Positions 1 to 5,513 of a DNA stretch of 5,549 nucleotides are shown in pieces. The translations under genes and the position numbers were made by a program. The notes beneath the pieces are model-generated. The model saw nothing but the letters and a program-made list of their open reading frames with translations. It ran no database searches and was not told the DNA's origin. The first letter of the stretch is position 1. Each line of letters begins with the position of its first letter. Source of the stretch: an uncultured Clostridia bacterium (GTDB taxonomy: Bacteria > Bacillota > Clostridia > UBA1381); the NCBI GenBank assembly GCA_934486495.1, contig CAKSPW010000099.1, forward strand, positions 1-5,549, in the 5' to 3' direction.

Positions 1-1
1 G

Positions 2-433
2 GACAGTGGTTCGTGTATTCATGCATGGTCTGATGACGGAAAACTTTTGTATTATTCGGATATGACCAACAAAATCAAATGTCTTGACACTTTGGCAAAT
101 GAGATAACTGAGATTGGGACAGGGAGAAGTCCTGTTGTTCGTAATTCTTTTATTGCTTATAAGGACAAGGATAGGCTGATAGTTGAAAATCTTAAAACAG
201 GCAAGAAATACAGTTATTCGGGAGCTGCATATACATATTGTTTTTCTCCGGACGGCAGTGAATTGTTGATTGAAACCGAAATGACCTTGAATACCGGAAT
301 AAAAAACCTTTTTCAAAATGGCACTGTTTTGGGGCATAAGCTTATTGCTTGGAATTATGAGAAAAATAAAAAAAGTACAGTAGTTGATTCCGGTATCAAG
401 CCATCAAGCTTGATATTTGATTGGCGCAGATAG
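2..433 (+). CDS. C-terminal part of a WD40-like/TolB-like beta-propeller protein (5' end outside the window)
   Basis: The frame is open from base 2 without a stop, so the gene starts upstream; 143 codons are visible. An internal TTG (47) and ATG (62) lie in the same frame but are not needed as starts. Two stretches have the signature of WD40-like (PD40) propeller blades: HAWSDDGKLLYYSD at about visible residues 7-20, and YCFSPDGSELLIET around residues 78-91. Each has an aromatic-Ser-x-Asp-Gly turn followed by a beta strand. The remainder alternates short beta-prone strands, as expected for the last blades. Such domains usually serve as binding platforms, and no catalytic motif is visible in this part. 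The N-terminal domains, and hence the real function and location, cannot be judged. The next gene starts 10 bases after the stop, suggesting an operon. The propeller call is moderately safe; the specific role is unknown. Confidence 0.7.
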   Translation, partial: DSGSCIHAWSDDGKLLYYSDMTNKIKCLDTLANEITEIGTGRSPVVRNSFIAYKDKDRLIVENLKTGKKYSYSGAAYTYCFSPDGSELLIETEMTLNTGIKNLFQNGTVLGHKLIAWNYEKNKKSTVVDSGIKPSSLIFDWRR

Positions 434-443
434 GAGATAAATA

Positions 444-974
444 ATGAACAACATAGTAGATAAAATAAAAAATAAAAGCGATTTGGTTGCGATATATGCT
501 AACAAGAGTGATGGTGATAAATTTGCCGTCGGATATATTCTAAATAACACGGATGAAGAAATTATAATGCTAAACATAAATCCATACGGTAAATATGACG
601 GAATGTCTGCGTTTTTAGTAGATGATATATTTCGTGTGGAATATGAAAGTTTATATTTAAATAAAATAGATAGGCTTATAGAAAAAAATTTTGATTTCCC
701 TGTAATTGAATATAATGAAGGTATTTTTGATGGACTTTTAAAATATTCAAAGAACAACAATAAGATTGTTATGATAAAAATCGGTAATAGTTATGAATAT
801 ATTACAGGAATTATTTCTGAAATAGAAAAAGAATTTATATCATTAAAACAAGTTGATCAATATGGTATATATGACGGGAGCGTGATTATAAAAAAAAGCG
901 AAATATCTTGTGTAGTTTCTGATGATGAAGATTGTAGAAGCATAAGAAAGATTTTAGAACAACAAATTATATAG
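444..974 (+). CDS. Hypothetical protein with two tandem copies of a small beta-rich domain
   Basis: I do not recognise a named family. The ATG at 444 is preceded by AGGAG (432-436) at 7 bases; this site overlaps the stop codon of the propeller gene, so translation may be coupled. The 176-residue product has no signal peptide or membrane segment and should be cytoplasmic. Residues 13-79 and 107-171 are an internal duplication. FAVGYI (27-32) matches YITGII (119-124). PYGKYDG (47-53) matches QYGIYDG (139-145), and each is followed by a strand and an acidic/Ile segment (VDDIFRV, 59-65; KSEISCV, 151-157). The strand pattern around a conserved Gly and the YGxYDG turn resembles a small SH3/Sm-like barrel, but that is only an inference. 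Base composition is markedly more A+T-rich (about 20-28% GC in sampled lines) than the downstream genes, which hints at a different origin. Confidence 0.8.
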   Translation: MNNIVDKIKNKSDLVAIYANKSDGDKFAVGYILNNTDEEIIMLNINPYGKYDGMSAFLVDDIFRVEYESLYLNKIDRLIEKNFDFPVIEYNEGIFDGLLKYSKNNNKIVMIKIGNSYEYITGIISEIEKEFISLKQVDQYGIYDGSVIIKKSEISCVVSDDEDCRSIRKILEQQII

Positions 975-1015
975 CAATATTGTAGATTTATGATGTTGGA
1001 ATGTCAAAATCGTTA

Positions 1016-1043
1016 TTAGACTTTAAAATATATTGAATATTAA
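1016..1043 (+). promoter_or_regulatory. Weak candidate promoter upstream of the hairpin
   Basis: TTAGAC (1016-1021) and TATTAA (1038-1043) are separated by 16 bases. This would start a transcript at about 1049-1051, inside the hairpin, and lead into the orphan small frame. Both boxes match the sigma-A consensus only partly and the surroundings are very A+T-rich, so a chance match is quite possible. Confidence 0.2.
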
Positions 1044-1045
1044 AT

Positions 1046-1065
1046 GGGACAGGAAATCCCTGCCC
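1046..1065 (+). other. GC-rich hairpin just upstream of an orphan ribosome binding site
   Basis: GGG (1046-1048) pairs with CCC (1063-1065), and CAGG (1050-1053) pairs with CCTG (1059-1062), with one bulged A (1049) and loop AAATC. No T-tract follows, so it is not a standard intrinsic terminator. It ends 12 bases before a strong Shine-Dalgarno sequence (1078-1084), so it could be a 5' leader structure or part of a mobile-element remnant. Confidence 0.45.
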
Positions 1066-1094
1066 TATGACAAACAAAAGGAGGCACGGAACGT

Positions 1095-1280
1095 ATTTGC
1101 GATTACCATGATTATAGCCATGTTTTTAGCTTTTTAAATGTGAGCGCATATTCAGACGGTTTAATACAATTCAATGCTGTGGCGAGCGGACAGAGTAATC
1201 GCTTGAAAAAGTTGATTAGCCATATGAGTGAACTTTGGATTTGTGTGAAAATATATAATATTTATTTGGAATATAATTAG
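1095..1280 (+). pseudogene. Small orphan frame with strong Shine-Dalgarno but no standard start codon (61 codons)
   Basis: A frame open from 1071 ends at the TAG at 1278-1280. AAGGAGG (1078-1084) sits 10 bases before an in-frame ATT at 1095. Neither ATG, GTG nor TTG occurs in frame near it; the first is a GTG about 17 codons in. Read from the ATT, the product begins ICDYHDYSHVFSFLNVSAYS and continues with DGLIQFNAVASGQSNRLKKL, which looks like ordinary soluble protein sequence. The last 14 or so codons (after SHMSEL) turn A+T-rich and lose that look, as if the original 3' end was replaced. Either it is the remnant of a small gene whose ATG became ATT, or a rare ATT-started gene, or chance. 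I do not recognise the family. The higher G+C than the neighbours suggests inserted DNA. Confidence 0.35.
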
Positions 1281-1328
1281 TTATTTGTGATTTTTTACAG
1301 ACGAAATCGATATCTGTTTATTATTTAC

Positions 1329-1357
1329 TTGACATGATATATGTAACGTGATATTAT
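1329..1357 (+). promoter_or_regulatory. Sigma-A-type promoter of the recombinase-like gene
   Basis: A perfect -35 box TTGACA (1329-1334), a 17-base spacer and the -10 box TATTAT (1352-1357) predict a transcript start near 1364. This gives a leader of about 26 bases before the ATG at 1390. It also rules out an in-frame GTG at 1348 as the start, because that codon lies upstream of the predicted transcription start. Confidence 0.75.
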
Positions 1358-1368
1358 ATAGATGTAAC
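1341..1368 (+). repeat. Direct repeat ATGTAAC flanking the recombinase -10 box (candidate operator)
   Basis: ATGTAAC occurs at 1341-1347 and again at 1362-1368, 21 bases apart, which is two helical turns. One copy is in the promoter spacer and the other at the predicted transcript start. A protein binding both copies would cover the -10 box. The encoded recombinase-like protein is a plausible autoregulator, but nothing in the sequence proves which protein binds, and seven-base repeats can arise by chance. Confidence 0.35.
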
Positions 1369-1376
1369 AGAAATAC

Positions 1377-1383
1377 GGAGGTG
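1377..1383 (+). promoter_or_regulatory. Ribosome binding site that fixes the recombinase start at 1390
   Basis: GGAGGTG lies 6 bases upstream of the ATG at 1390, an almost ideal match to the 16S rRNA 3' end. The upstream in-frame GTG at 1348 has no comparable site. Confidence 0.85.
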
Positions 1384-1389
1384 ATTTTT

Positions 1390-2577
1390 ATGGCTGTTGC
1401 GGGATATTGTTTTGAAAAAGATTATACGGATATTGACGATGCTGTAAAAAAGGTATGTCGGAAAAACGGAGTGAAAAAGATTGTTTCGGATAGAAATACA
1501 TCAATAGGACGCGGCGTTGATACTGTGATTTTTTGGGGTTTTACCGACAGCAGTGATGATTTGCTGTATATAAAAAATCTTAAATCCAACGGAATAAAAT
1601 GCATATATGCCGACGAATCCGGAAATTTAAGCGACGCCGAATACGTCGTGGGTGCGTATGTTTATGCCCTTAAGAAAAAGAGCATTGCACATTCGGAAAG
1701 AATACGTGCGGCAAAGCGAAAAAATGCGGAAAAGGGGAGAGTGCCGAATTCCGTGTTCGGATATGATAAGGTGCCGGGCGATATTTTCGGTCAGACTGTA
1801 AACCGGTATGAGGCAAGGGTTGTCAAGAGAATTTTTGCAATGTACACGGCCGATAAAAAAGGCGTTGGCGCAATAGCGGACGCTTTAAACTCCGAAAACA
1901 TCAAAACAAAGCGAGGCTGTGCATGGTCGCAGAATTCCGTTTCGAGAATACTAAAAAATGAGCTGTATACCGGCAGAATTATAGGCTGTAAGCAGCGAGT
2001 CGGTCGTGACGGACAGCGAGTTGAGAACGATAAGTCGGAGCAGATAAGCGTTTATAAGGAGGATATGCGCATTATAGACGATAAAACGTTTGATGCGGCA
2101 AATGAGCTTTTAAAGAGCAAAAAATACAATTTTACAAGACGCGGTGAAAAATCGGTCTTTTCTTCTCTTATAAAATGCAGTGAATGCGGCTCGTCATTCA
2201 GACGTGTTGTGCGTACATATAAAAACACGTATAAAACATGGGTGTGCGGAGGAAGAAACGCAAAAGGAGAAAAATATTGCGACAATTCGCTTGTAATAGA
2301 TGAGCTTGATCTTGCTGAGGCACTCAGAAATTATTTTGAAGATTTGATAAAAAACCGTGATAAGGTAACGGAATTTTTGAAATCCGAGCTTCCGTATAAT
2401 ATAGAAGATTTTGATAAAATGGTTGAGGACGCATTTTTGAAAATGAGGCTTGTTGCAAACGGCTCCGACGATTTTTCGGGCGTTATAAGCAAAATGACCG
2501 CATATCCAGACGGCGCTGTTGATATTTATTTAAAAGTTGCTGCGGATATGGGTATAAATAAAACGATTGATTTGTAA
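1390..2577 (+). CDS. Serine-recombinase-family protein lacking recognisable catalytic residues
   Basis: From the ATG at 1390 the product has 395 residues. The part from about residue 98 on is typical of large serine recombinases. It has a helix-E-like HSERIRAAKRKNAEKGR (101-117) and a Recombinase DNA-binding domain (about 119-232) with GYDKV, the EARVVKRIFAMY helix, WSQNSVSRILKN and ELYTGR. A zinc ribbon follows, with Cys 263, 266, 286 and 297. Residues 1-97 occupy the place of the resolvase catalytic domain. Alternating strands and helices remain (VAGYC, VDTVIFWG, GIKCIYADES), but the usual Tyr-x-Arg-x-Ser start motif reads GYCFEK, and the DR-x-x-R motif after the strand reads GFTDSS. So the nucleophilic serine and its arginines appear lost. 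The domain is also some 30 or more residues short, and the coiled coil after the zinc ribbon is very short; active relatives are usually about 450-550 residues or longer. The frame is intact with a good promoter and ribosome binding site. A DNA-binding regulator, or an accessory partner of an active recombinase, is more likely than an integrase. Confidence 0.85.
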   Translation: MAVAGYCFEKDYTDIDDAVKKVCRKNGVKKIVSDRNTSIGRGVDTVIFWGFTDSSDDLLYIKNLKSNGIKCIYADESGNLSDAEYVVGAYVYALKKKSIAHSERIRAAKRKNAEKGRVPNSVFGYDKVPGDIFGQTVNRYEARVVKRIFAMYTADKKGVGAIADALNSENIKTKRGCAWSQNSVSRILKNELYTGRIIGCKQRVGRDGQRVENDKSEQISVYKEDMRIIDDKTFDAANELLKSKKYNFTRRGEKSVFSSLIKCSECGSSFRRVVRTYKNTYKTWVCGGRNAKGEKYCDNSLVIDELDLAEALRNYFEDLIKNRDKVTEFLKSELPYNIEDFDKMVEDAFLKMRLVANGSDDFSGVISKMTAYPDGAVDIYLKVAADMGINKTIDL

Positions 2578-2606
2578 TTAAAAGGGCTTACTGCCCTTTT
2601 AATTAC
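2574..2606. terminator. Bidirectional intrinsic terminator between convergent genes
   Basis: A perfect 14-base inverted repeat (arms 2574-2587 and 2593-2606, loop TTACT) has a GGGC/GCCC core. It has A runs on one side and T runs on the other, so it works as a rho-independent terminator in both directions. It overlaps the stop codons of both the recombinase-like gene (2575-2577) and the araC-type gene (2599-2601). Confidence 0.88.
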
Positions 2607-3453
2607 TTGTATGAGTATTATTTTTCTTGTATTCGGTAGGCGAAAGCCCGGTTTCCCGCTTGAACACGGCAGAAAAATAGCCTTGTCCCGAAAACCCGAG
2701 CTTATCTGCCGTTTCCGTTACGGTTATGCCGTCTTTTAAAAGCTCGGCCGCCGTTTTTGTTTTAAGCTTCAGAAAATATTTATGAACTCCCATGCCGGCA
2801 TATTTGCTGAAAATGCGTTTTATGGTTGATGCGCTTGTATTGCAGGCTTTTGCAATTTCCACAATGCTCGGCTGACCGCAAATGGAGTTGTTCATGTAAT
2901 TTACGGCTTTTGTAAAGATAGCAGCTTCATCGGAGTTTGATTCATATGATATTTCATTGTCATCACAAAGAGAAAGAAGAAGTATGCTTATATATGACGC
3001 AACCGATTGAGAAAAGGTTTTAAGCAGGTCGAATACGGAAAGGTACATCGAGTAATATAAAAAGTCGGGATTGTATCTTTTCAGCTTGCTTGCAAGATAT
3101 TTGCGAAATACGTCGATAATGCCGTGTTGCTCGGGATTAAGCGTAAAAACCTTGTTTTTGAAAAAGTCCATTATTTCTCCCTCAGCGGAAAATGAAAAAA
3201 CAAAAAGATGGCAGTCCTCGTCCACGTGAAATTTATGCAGCTCGAGCGGCTTGTGAAAAATTATCTGACCGCTTGACAGATTATAAACTCTTTCATCTCC
3301 GCTTACGCATACCTGACCGCTTATGACGTAAAGACATTCCCAGAAATTATGGCTTTCACCGGTGAAGGTATAGCCTTTTTTGTATTTTTGTTCAAATAGC
3401 GAGTAGAACTCGGTTATATAAATTTGTTCCTTGATTTTATATGACTTCCACAT
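2599..3453 (-). CDS. AraC-family transcriptional regulator with N-terminal cupin sensor domain
   Basis: The 284-residue length fits single-sensor AraC/XylS regulators. The N-terminal half (about 20-90) is a cupin-like ligand domain: HNFWE (35-39), a GQVCVSGDERVYNLSSGQ strand pair (46-63), and IFHKPLELHKF (65-75), the conserved Pro-x-x-x-His turn. The C-terminal half is a double helix-turn-helix domain: HTH1 about 196-217 (SIVEIAKACNTSASTIKRIF), HTH2 about 244-266 (TVTETADKLGFSGQGYFSAVF), then the family signature FKRETGLSPTEYKK (264-277). The start at 3453 is supported by AAGGAGG 7 bases upstream. The gene is divergent from the nucleotidyltransferase/kinase operon, with 138 bases between the start codons, so it probably responds to the sugar used by that operon and activates it; the ligand is not deducible. 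Its stop codon lies inside the shared terminator. Confidence 0.93.
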   Translation of the reverse strand: MWKSYKIKEQIYITEFYSLFEQKYKKGYTFTGESHNFWECLYVISGQVCVSGDERVYNLSSGQIIFHKPLELHKFHVDEDCHLFVFSFSAEGEIMDFFKNKVFTLNPEQHGIIDVFRKYLASKLKRYNPDFLYYSMYLSVFDLLKTFSQSVASYISILLLSLCDDNEISYESNSDEAAIFTKAVNYMNNSICGQPSIVEIAKACNTSASTIKRIFSKYAGMGVHKYFLKLKTKTAAELLKDGITVTETADKLGFSGQGYFSAVFKRETGLSPTEYKKNNTHTSN

Positions 3454-3481
3454 AAATAGCCTCCTTGTTGAGCTAAAACTA

Positions 3482-3510
3482 TATAAAAAAAGTCTGTAAT
3501 CGTATTGAAA
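3482..3510 (-). promoter_or_regulatory. Weak candidate promoter of the AraC-type gene
   Basis: On the minus strand, TTTCAA (3510-3505), a 17-base spacer and TTTATA (3487-3482) would place the start of transcription near 3475. The -35 box is the same six base pairs as the -35 box of the operon promoter on the other strand, so the two polymerases would compete. Both boxes are imperfect; this is the best I can see rather than a firm call. Confidence 0.25.
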
Positions 3511-3533
3511 TCAGATGGATTGTATGCTATAAT
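3505..3533 (+). promoter_or_regulatory. Promoter of the amino-sugar operon
   Basis: TTGAAA (3505-3510), a 17-base spacer and a perfect TATAAT (3528-3533) with the extended -10 dinucleotide TG (3525-3526). Transcription should start near 3540, giving a leader of about 50 bases. The short direct repeat ATTGTA (3519-3524 and 3537-3542) flanks the -10 box and could belong to a regulator site, but AraC-type sites cannot be defined from one sequence. Confidence 0.75.
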
Positions 3534-3591
3534 GTCATTGTAATTAATATTTTATCATATAGAAAACAAATTGTCAAGAGGAGTGTATAAA

Positions 3592-4410
3592 ATGAGTGCA
3601 GAACTTGTGATTATGGCTGCCGGAATGGGAAGTCGTTTCGGAGGACTTAAGCAGGCAGAACCTATCGGTCCGAACGGAGAGATGATTATAGATTATTCGG
3701 TGCTTGATGCGGTTGATGCCGGTTTTTCTAAGGCTGTTATAATAATTCGTAAGGATATAGAGCATGATTTCAGAATAGCATGCGGAAAACGTATTGAGAA
3801 AATGGTTGATACGGAGTATGTTTTCCAGGAGAAGGATATGCTTCCGAAGGGCTATACTTTGCCGGAGGGCAGACTTAAGCCGTGGGGTACGGGTCAGGCT
3901 GTGCTTTCGGCAAAGAAAGCGGTTAATAATCCGTTCCTTGTAATTAATGCGGACGACTATTACGGAAAGAGCGTTTATTCCGATATGTACGGATTTTTGT
4001 CAAAGCAAAGCGGTATGTGCATGGCAGGCTATAAGCTCGGCAACACACTTTCGGAAAACGGCAGCGTCTCAAGAGGCGTTTGTAAGGTTGAAAACGGATT
4101 GCTTACAGGTATTGAGGAGGTTACGGATATTACACGTGACAGCGGAATCGCACTCGATACGGTAGTTTCAATGAATATGTGGGGACTTGATACGGGATTT
4201 TTTGATTATCTTGAAGAAAAGTTTGAGCAGTTTATAAAAGAAAACATAAACGAGCCGAAGAAGGAATTTTTCTTGCCGGAGGTTATAGGAAGAAGAATTG
4301 TTGAGAAAAACATGACGGTTACGGTTATACCTACCATGGAACAGTGGTACGGCGTAACATATAAGGAGGACGCACCGGCAGTGCGTGCCGCTATCGCAAA
4401 GCTTAGATAA
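3592..4410 (+). CDS. Sugar-phosphate nucleotidyltransferase (NDP-sugar pyrophosphorylase family)
   Basis: The ATG at 3592 is chosen because AAGAGGAG (3576-3583) lies 8 bases upstream; an in-frame TTG at 3571 has no such site. The 272-residue cytoplasmic protein has the nucleotidyltransferase fold. LVIMAAGMGSRFGGLKQ (5-21) is the nucleotide-binding G-x-G-x-R loop with its catalytic Lys, PWGTGQA (97-103) binds the base/phosphate region, and NADDYYG (119-125) carries the metal-binding Asp. EFFLPEVI (225-232) and GVTYKEDAPAVRAAI (254-268) are C-terminal family motifs. Enzymes of this fold join a sugar 1-phosphate to an NTP, releasing pyrophosphate. The kinase gene starts 21 bases downstream, so its product, a hexosamine 1-phosphate, is the likely substrate, giving a UDP- or other NDP-amino sugar. 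The exact sugar and nucleotide cannot be read from the sequence. Confidence 0.87.
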   Translation: MSAELVIMAAGMGSRFGGLKQAEPIGPNGEMIIDYSVLDAVDAGFSKAVIIIRKDIEHDFRIACGKRIEKMVDTEYVFQEKDMLPKGYTLPEGRLKPWGTGQAVLSAKKAVNNPFLVINADDYYGKSVYSDMYGFLSKQSGMCMAGYKLGNTLSENGSVSRGVCKVENGLLTGIEEVTDITRDSGIALDTVVSMNMWGLDTGFFDYLEEKFEQFIKENINEPKKEFFLPEVIGRRIVEKNMTVTVIPTMEQWYGVTYKEDAPAVRAAIAKLR

Positions 4411-4431
4411 TAAAAGGATGGGAGAATTATA

Positions 4432-5499
4432 ATGAGAATTGATTTAAACGATATACTCAATAAGTTCAGCATCGAGTCTACAATAGAAGAGTATGGAAAC
4501 GGACATATTAACGATACATACCTTACGAATTCGCCGAACTATATTTTGCAGCGGATAAATACGAGTATTTTTAAAAATCCTGATGAGCTGATGGAAAATA
4601 TAGATAACGTGACGAGCTTTTTGAGAAAGAAAATCGTTGCTGCGGGCGGTAATCCCGAACGTGAAACGCTTAAGGTTCTCAAAACCAATGACGGAAAAAA
4701 TTATTACAGATACGATGATAACAACGTGTTCAGAGTTTATAACTTTATCGAGAACACAAAGAGTATAGAAAATTCCGTTACTCTTGAAAATATTCACAAT
4801 GCCGGAGTCGGATTCGGAAAATTCCAGAGAATGCTTGATGATTTCCCGGTTGAGAAGCTGCATGAAACAATTAAGAATTTTCATGACACTCCGAAAAGAG
4901 TTGAGGCGCTTAAGACCGCAATTGAGGAAGACCGTGCCGGAAGAAGGGCAAGCGTTGAAGCGGAGATTGAATTTGCGCTTTCTAATTCTGATTTTGCCGG
5001 TACAGTTGTAAATGAAATTGCAAAGGGGAATATTCCGGTAAGAGTAACACATAACGATACGAAAATAAACAACATCCTTTTTGATGTAAATACGGAAGAA
5101 GCCGTTTGCGTAATCGACCTTGATACGGTTATGCCGGGAAGTGCGCTTTATGATTTCGGCGATGCGCTGAGAATGGGCGGTTCGACGGCTGCCGAGGATG
5201 AAACAAATCTTGATATTGTAAACTTTAACGCTGCTGCGTTTGAAGCGTTTGCAAAGGGATATTGCTCACAGATGAAGGAGTTTTTGACTGAGACAGAGCT
5301 TGAATATTTGCCTATGTCAGTCAGACTTTTGACATATGAGTGCGGTATAAGATTTTTGACCGATTACTTAAACGGTGATACATACTTTAAAATTCACCGC
5401 GAACATCATAATCTTGACAGAGCGAGAAATCAGTTTAAGCTTGTAAGCGATTTGAAAACAAAGGAAGACGAGCTTAAGAAAATAATTGAAAAAATTTGA
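4432..5499 (+). CDS. N-acetylhexosamine 1-kinase-like phosphotransferase (APH/choline-kinase fold)
   Basis: The ATG at 4432 follows GGGAG (4420-4424) at 7 bases. The 355-residue length is close to that of NahK of Bifidobacterium, which phosphorylates the anomeric carbon of GlcNAc/GalNAc. Visible motifs: GNGHINDTY (22-30), the ATP-loop-like start typical of this subfamily, and YILQRIN (37-43). HNDTKINN (207-214) holds the catalytic Asp209 and Asn214. IDLDT (228-232) carries the metal-binding Asp, and LYDFGDALR (239-247) follows it. No signal peptide or membrane segment is visible, so it is cytoplasmic. With the upstream nucleotidyltransferase and the downstream nagB-like start it forms a tight cluster (spacers of 21 and 14 bases), pointing to salvage of host- or diet-derived amino sugars. 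A different sugar or small-molecule substrate remains possible, and annotations such as 'aminoglycoside phosphotransferase' or 'mucin desulfatase' sometimes given to this family would be misleading. Confidence 0.82.
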   Translation: MRIDLNDILNKFSIESTIEEYGNGHINDTYLTNSPNYILQRINTSIFKNPDELMENIDNVTSFLRKKIVAAGGNPERETLKVLKTNDGKNYYRYDDNNVFRVYNFIENTKSIENSVTLENIHNAGVGFGKFQRMLDDFPVEKLHETIKNFHDTPKRVEALKTAIEEDRAGRRASVEAEIEFALSNSDFAGTVVNEIAKGNIPVRVTHNDTKINNILFDVNTEEAVCVIDLDTVMPGSALYDFGDALRMGGSTAAEDETNLDIVNFNAAAFEAFAKGYCSQMKEFLTETELEYLPMSVRLLTYECGIRFLTDYLNGDTYFKIHREHHNLDRARNQFKLVSDLKTKEDELKKIIEKI

Positions 5500-5513
5500 C
5501 GGGAGATATTTAT

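Larger units (their letters stand above)
975..1389. other. Long intergenic stretch with a hairpin, an orphan small frame and the recombinase promoter
   Basis: No confident gene lies between the tandem-repeat gene and the recombinase. The first 70 bases are A+T-rich with no evident rho-independent terminator after the stop at 974. Bases 1046-1215 are clearly richer in G+C (about 41% by hand count) than the flanks. They contain a GC hairpin (1046-1065), a strong Shine-Dalgarno sequence (1078-1084) and an open frame to 1280. Bases 1281-1328 are again A+T-rich and hold nothing I can support. The recombinase promoter and leader fill 1329-1389. No tRNA, CRISPR or recognisable attachment site is visible. 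Confidence 0.6.

Noticed and set aside
975..1000. CAATATTG palindrome just after the tandem-repeat gene as a terminator
   Set aside because: It is short and A+T-only in the core, without a GC stem or T run, so it would not form a stable terminator.
1067..1111. 14-residue frame starting MTNKRRHGT as a leader peptide
   Set aside because: It has no upstream ribosome site and it overlaps the Shine-Dalgarno sequence of the small frame. No stem structure or codon bias supports attenuation.
1299..1319. Imperfect inverted repeat ACAGA...TCTGT as a terminator or operator
   Set aside because: Arms are only five bases with a loop of about eleven, there is no T-tract, and it is easily found by chance in such A+T-rich DNA.
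1348..1389. GTG at 1348 as start of the recombinase-like protein
   Set aside because: It lies upstream of the predicted transcript start and has no ribosome site, while the ATG at 1390 has GGAGGTG at 6 bases. The extra 14 residues do not restore a catalytic motif.
2572..3547. Ten-base direct repeat TTGTAATTAA (2572-2581 and 3538-3547) bracketing the AraC gene, as possible attachment sites
   Set aside because: The same ten bases also occur inside the nucleotidyltransferase gene (3938-3947). The motif is A+T-rich and expected by chance here.
4444..5052. Long minus-strand frame of about 200 codons across the kinase gene
   Set aside because: It is opposite strongly supported kinase motifs in the plus frame, with no ribosome site and no recognisable domain; it is a shadow.
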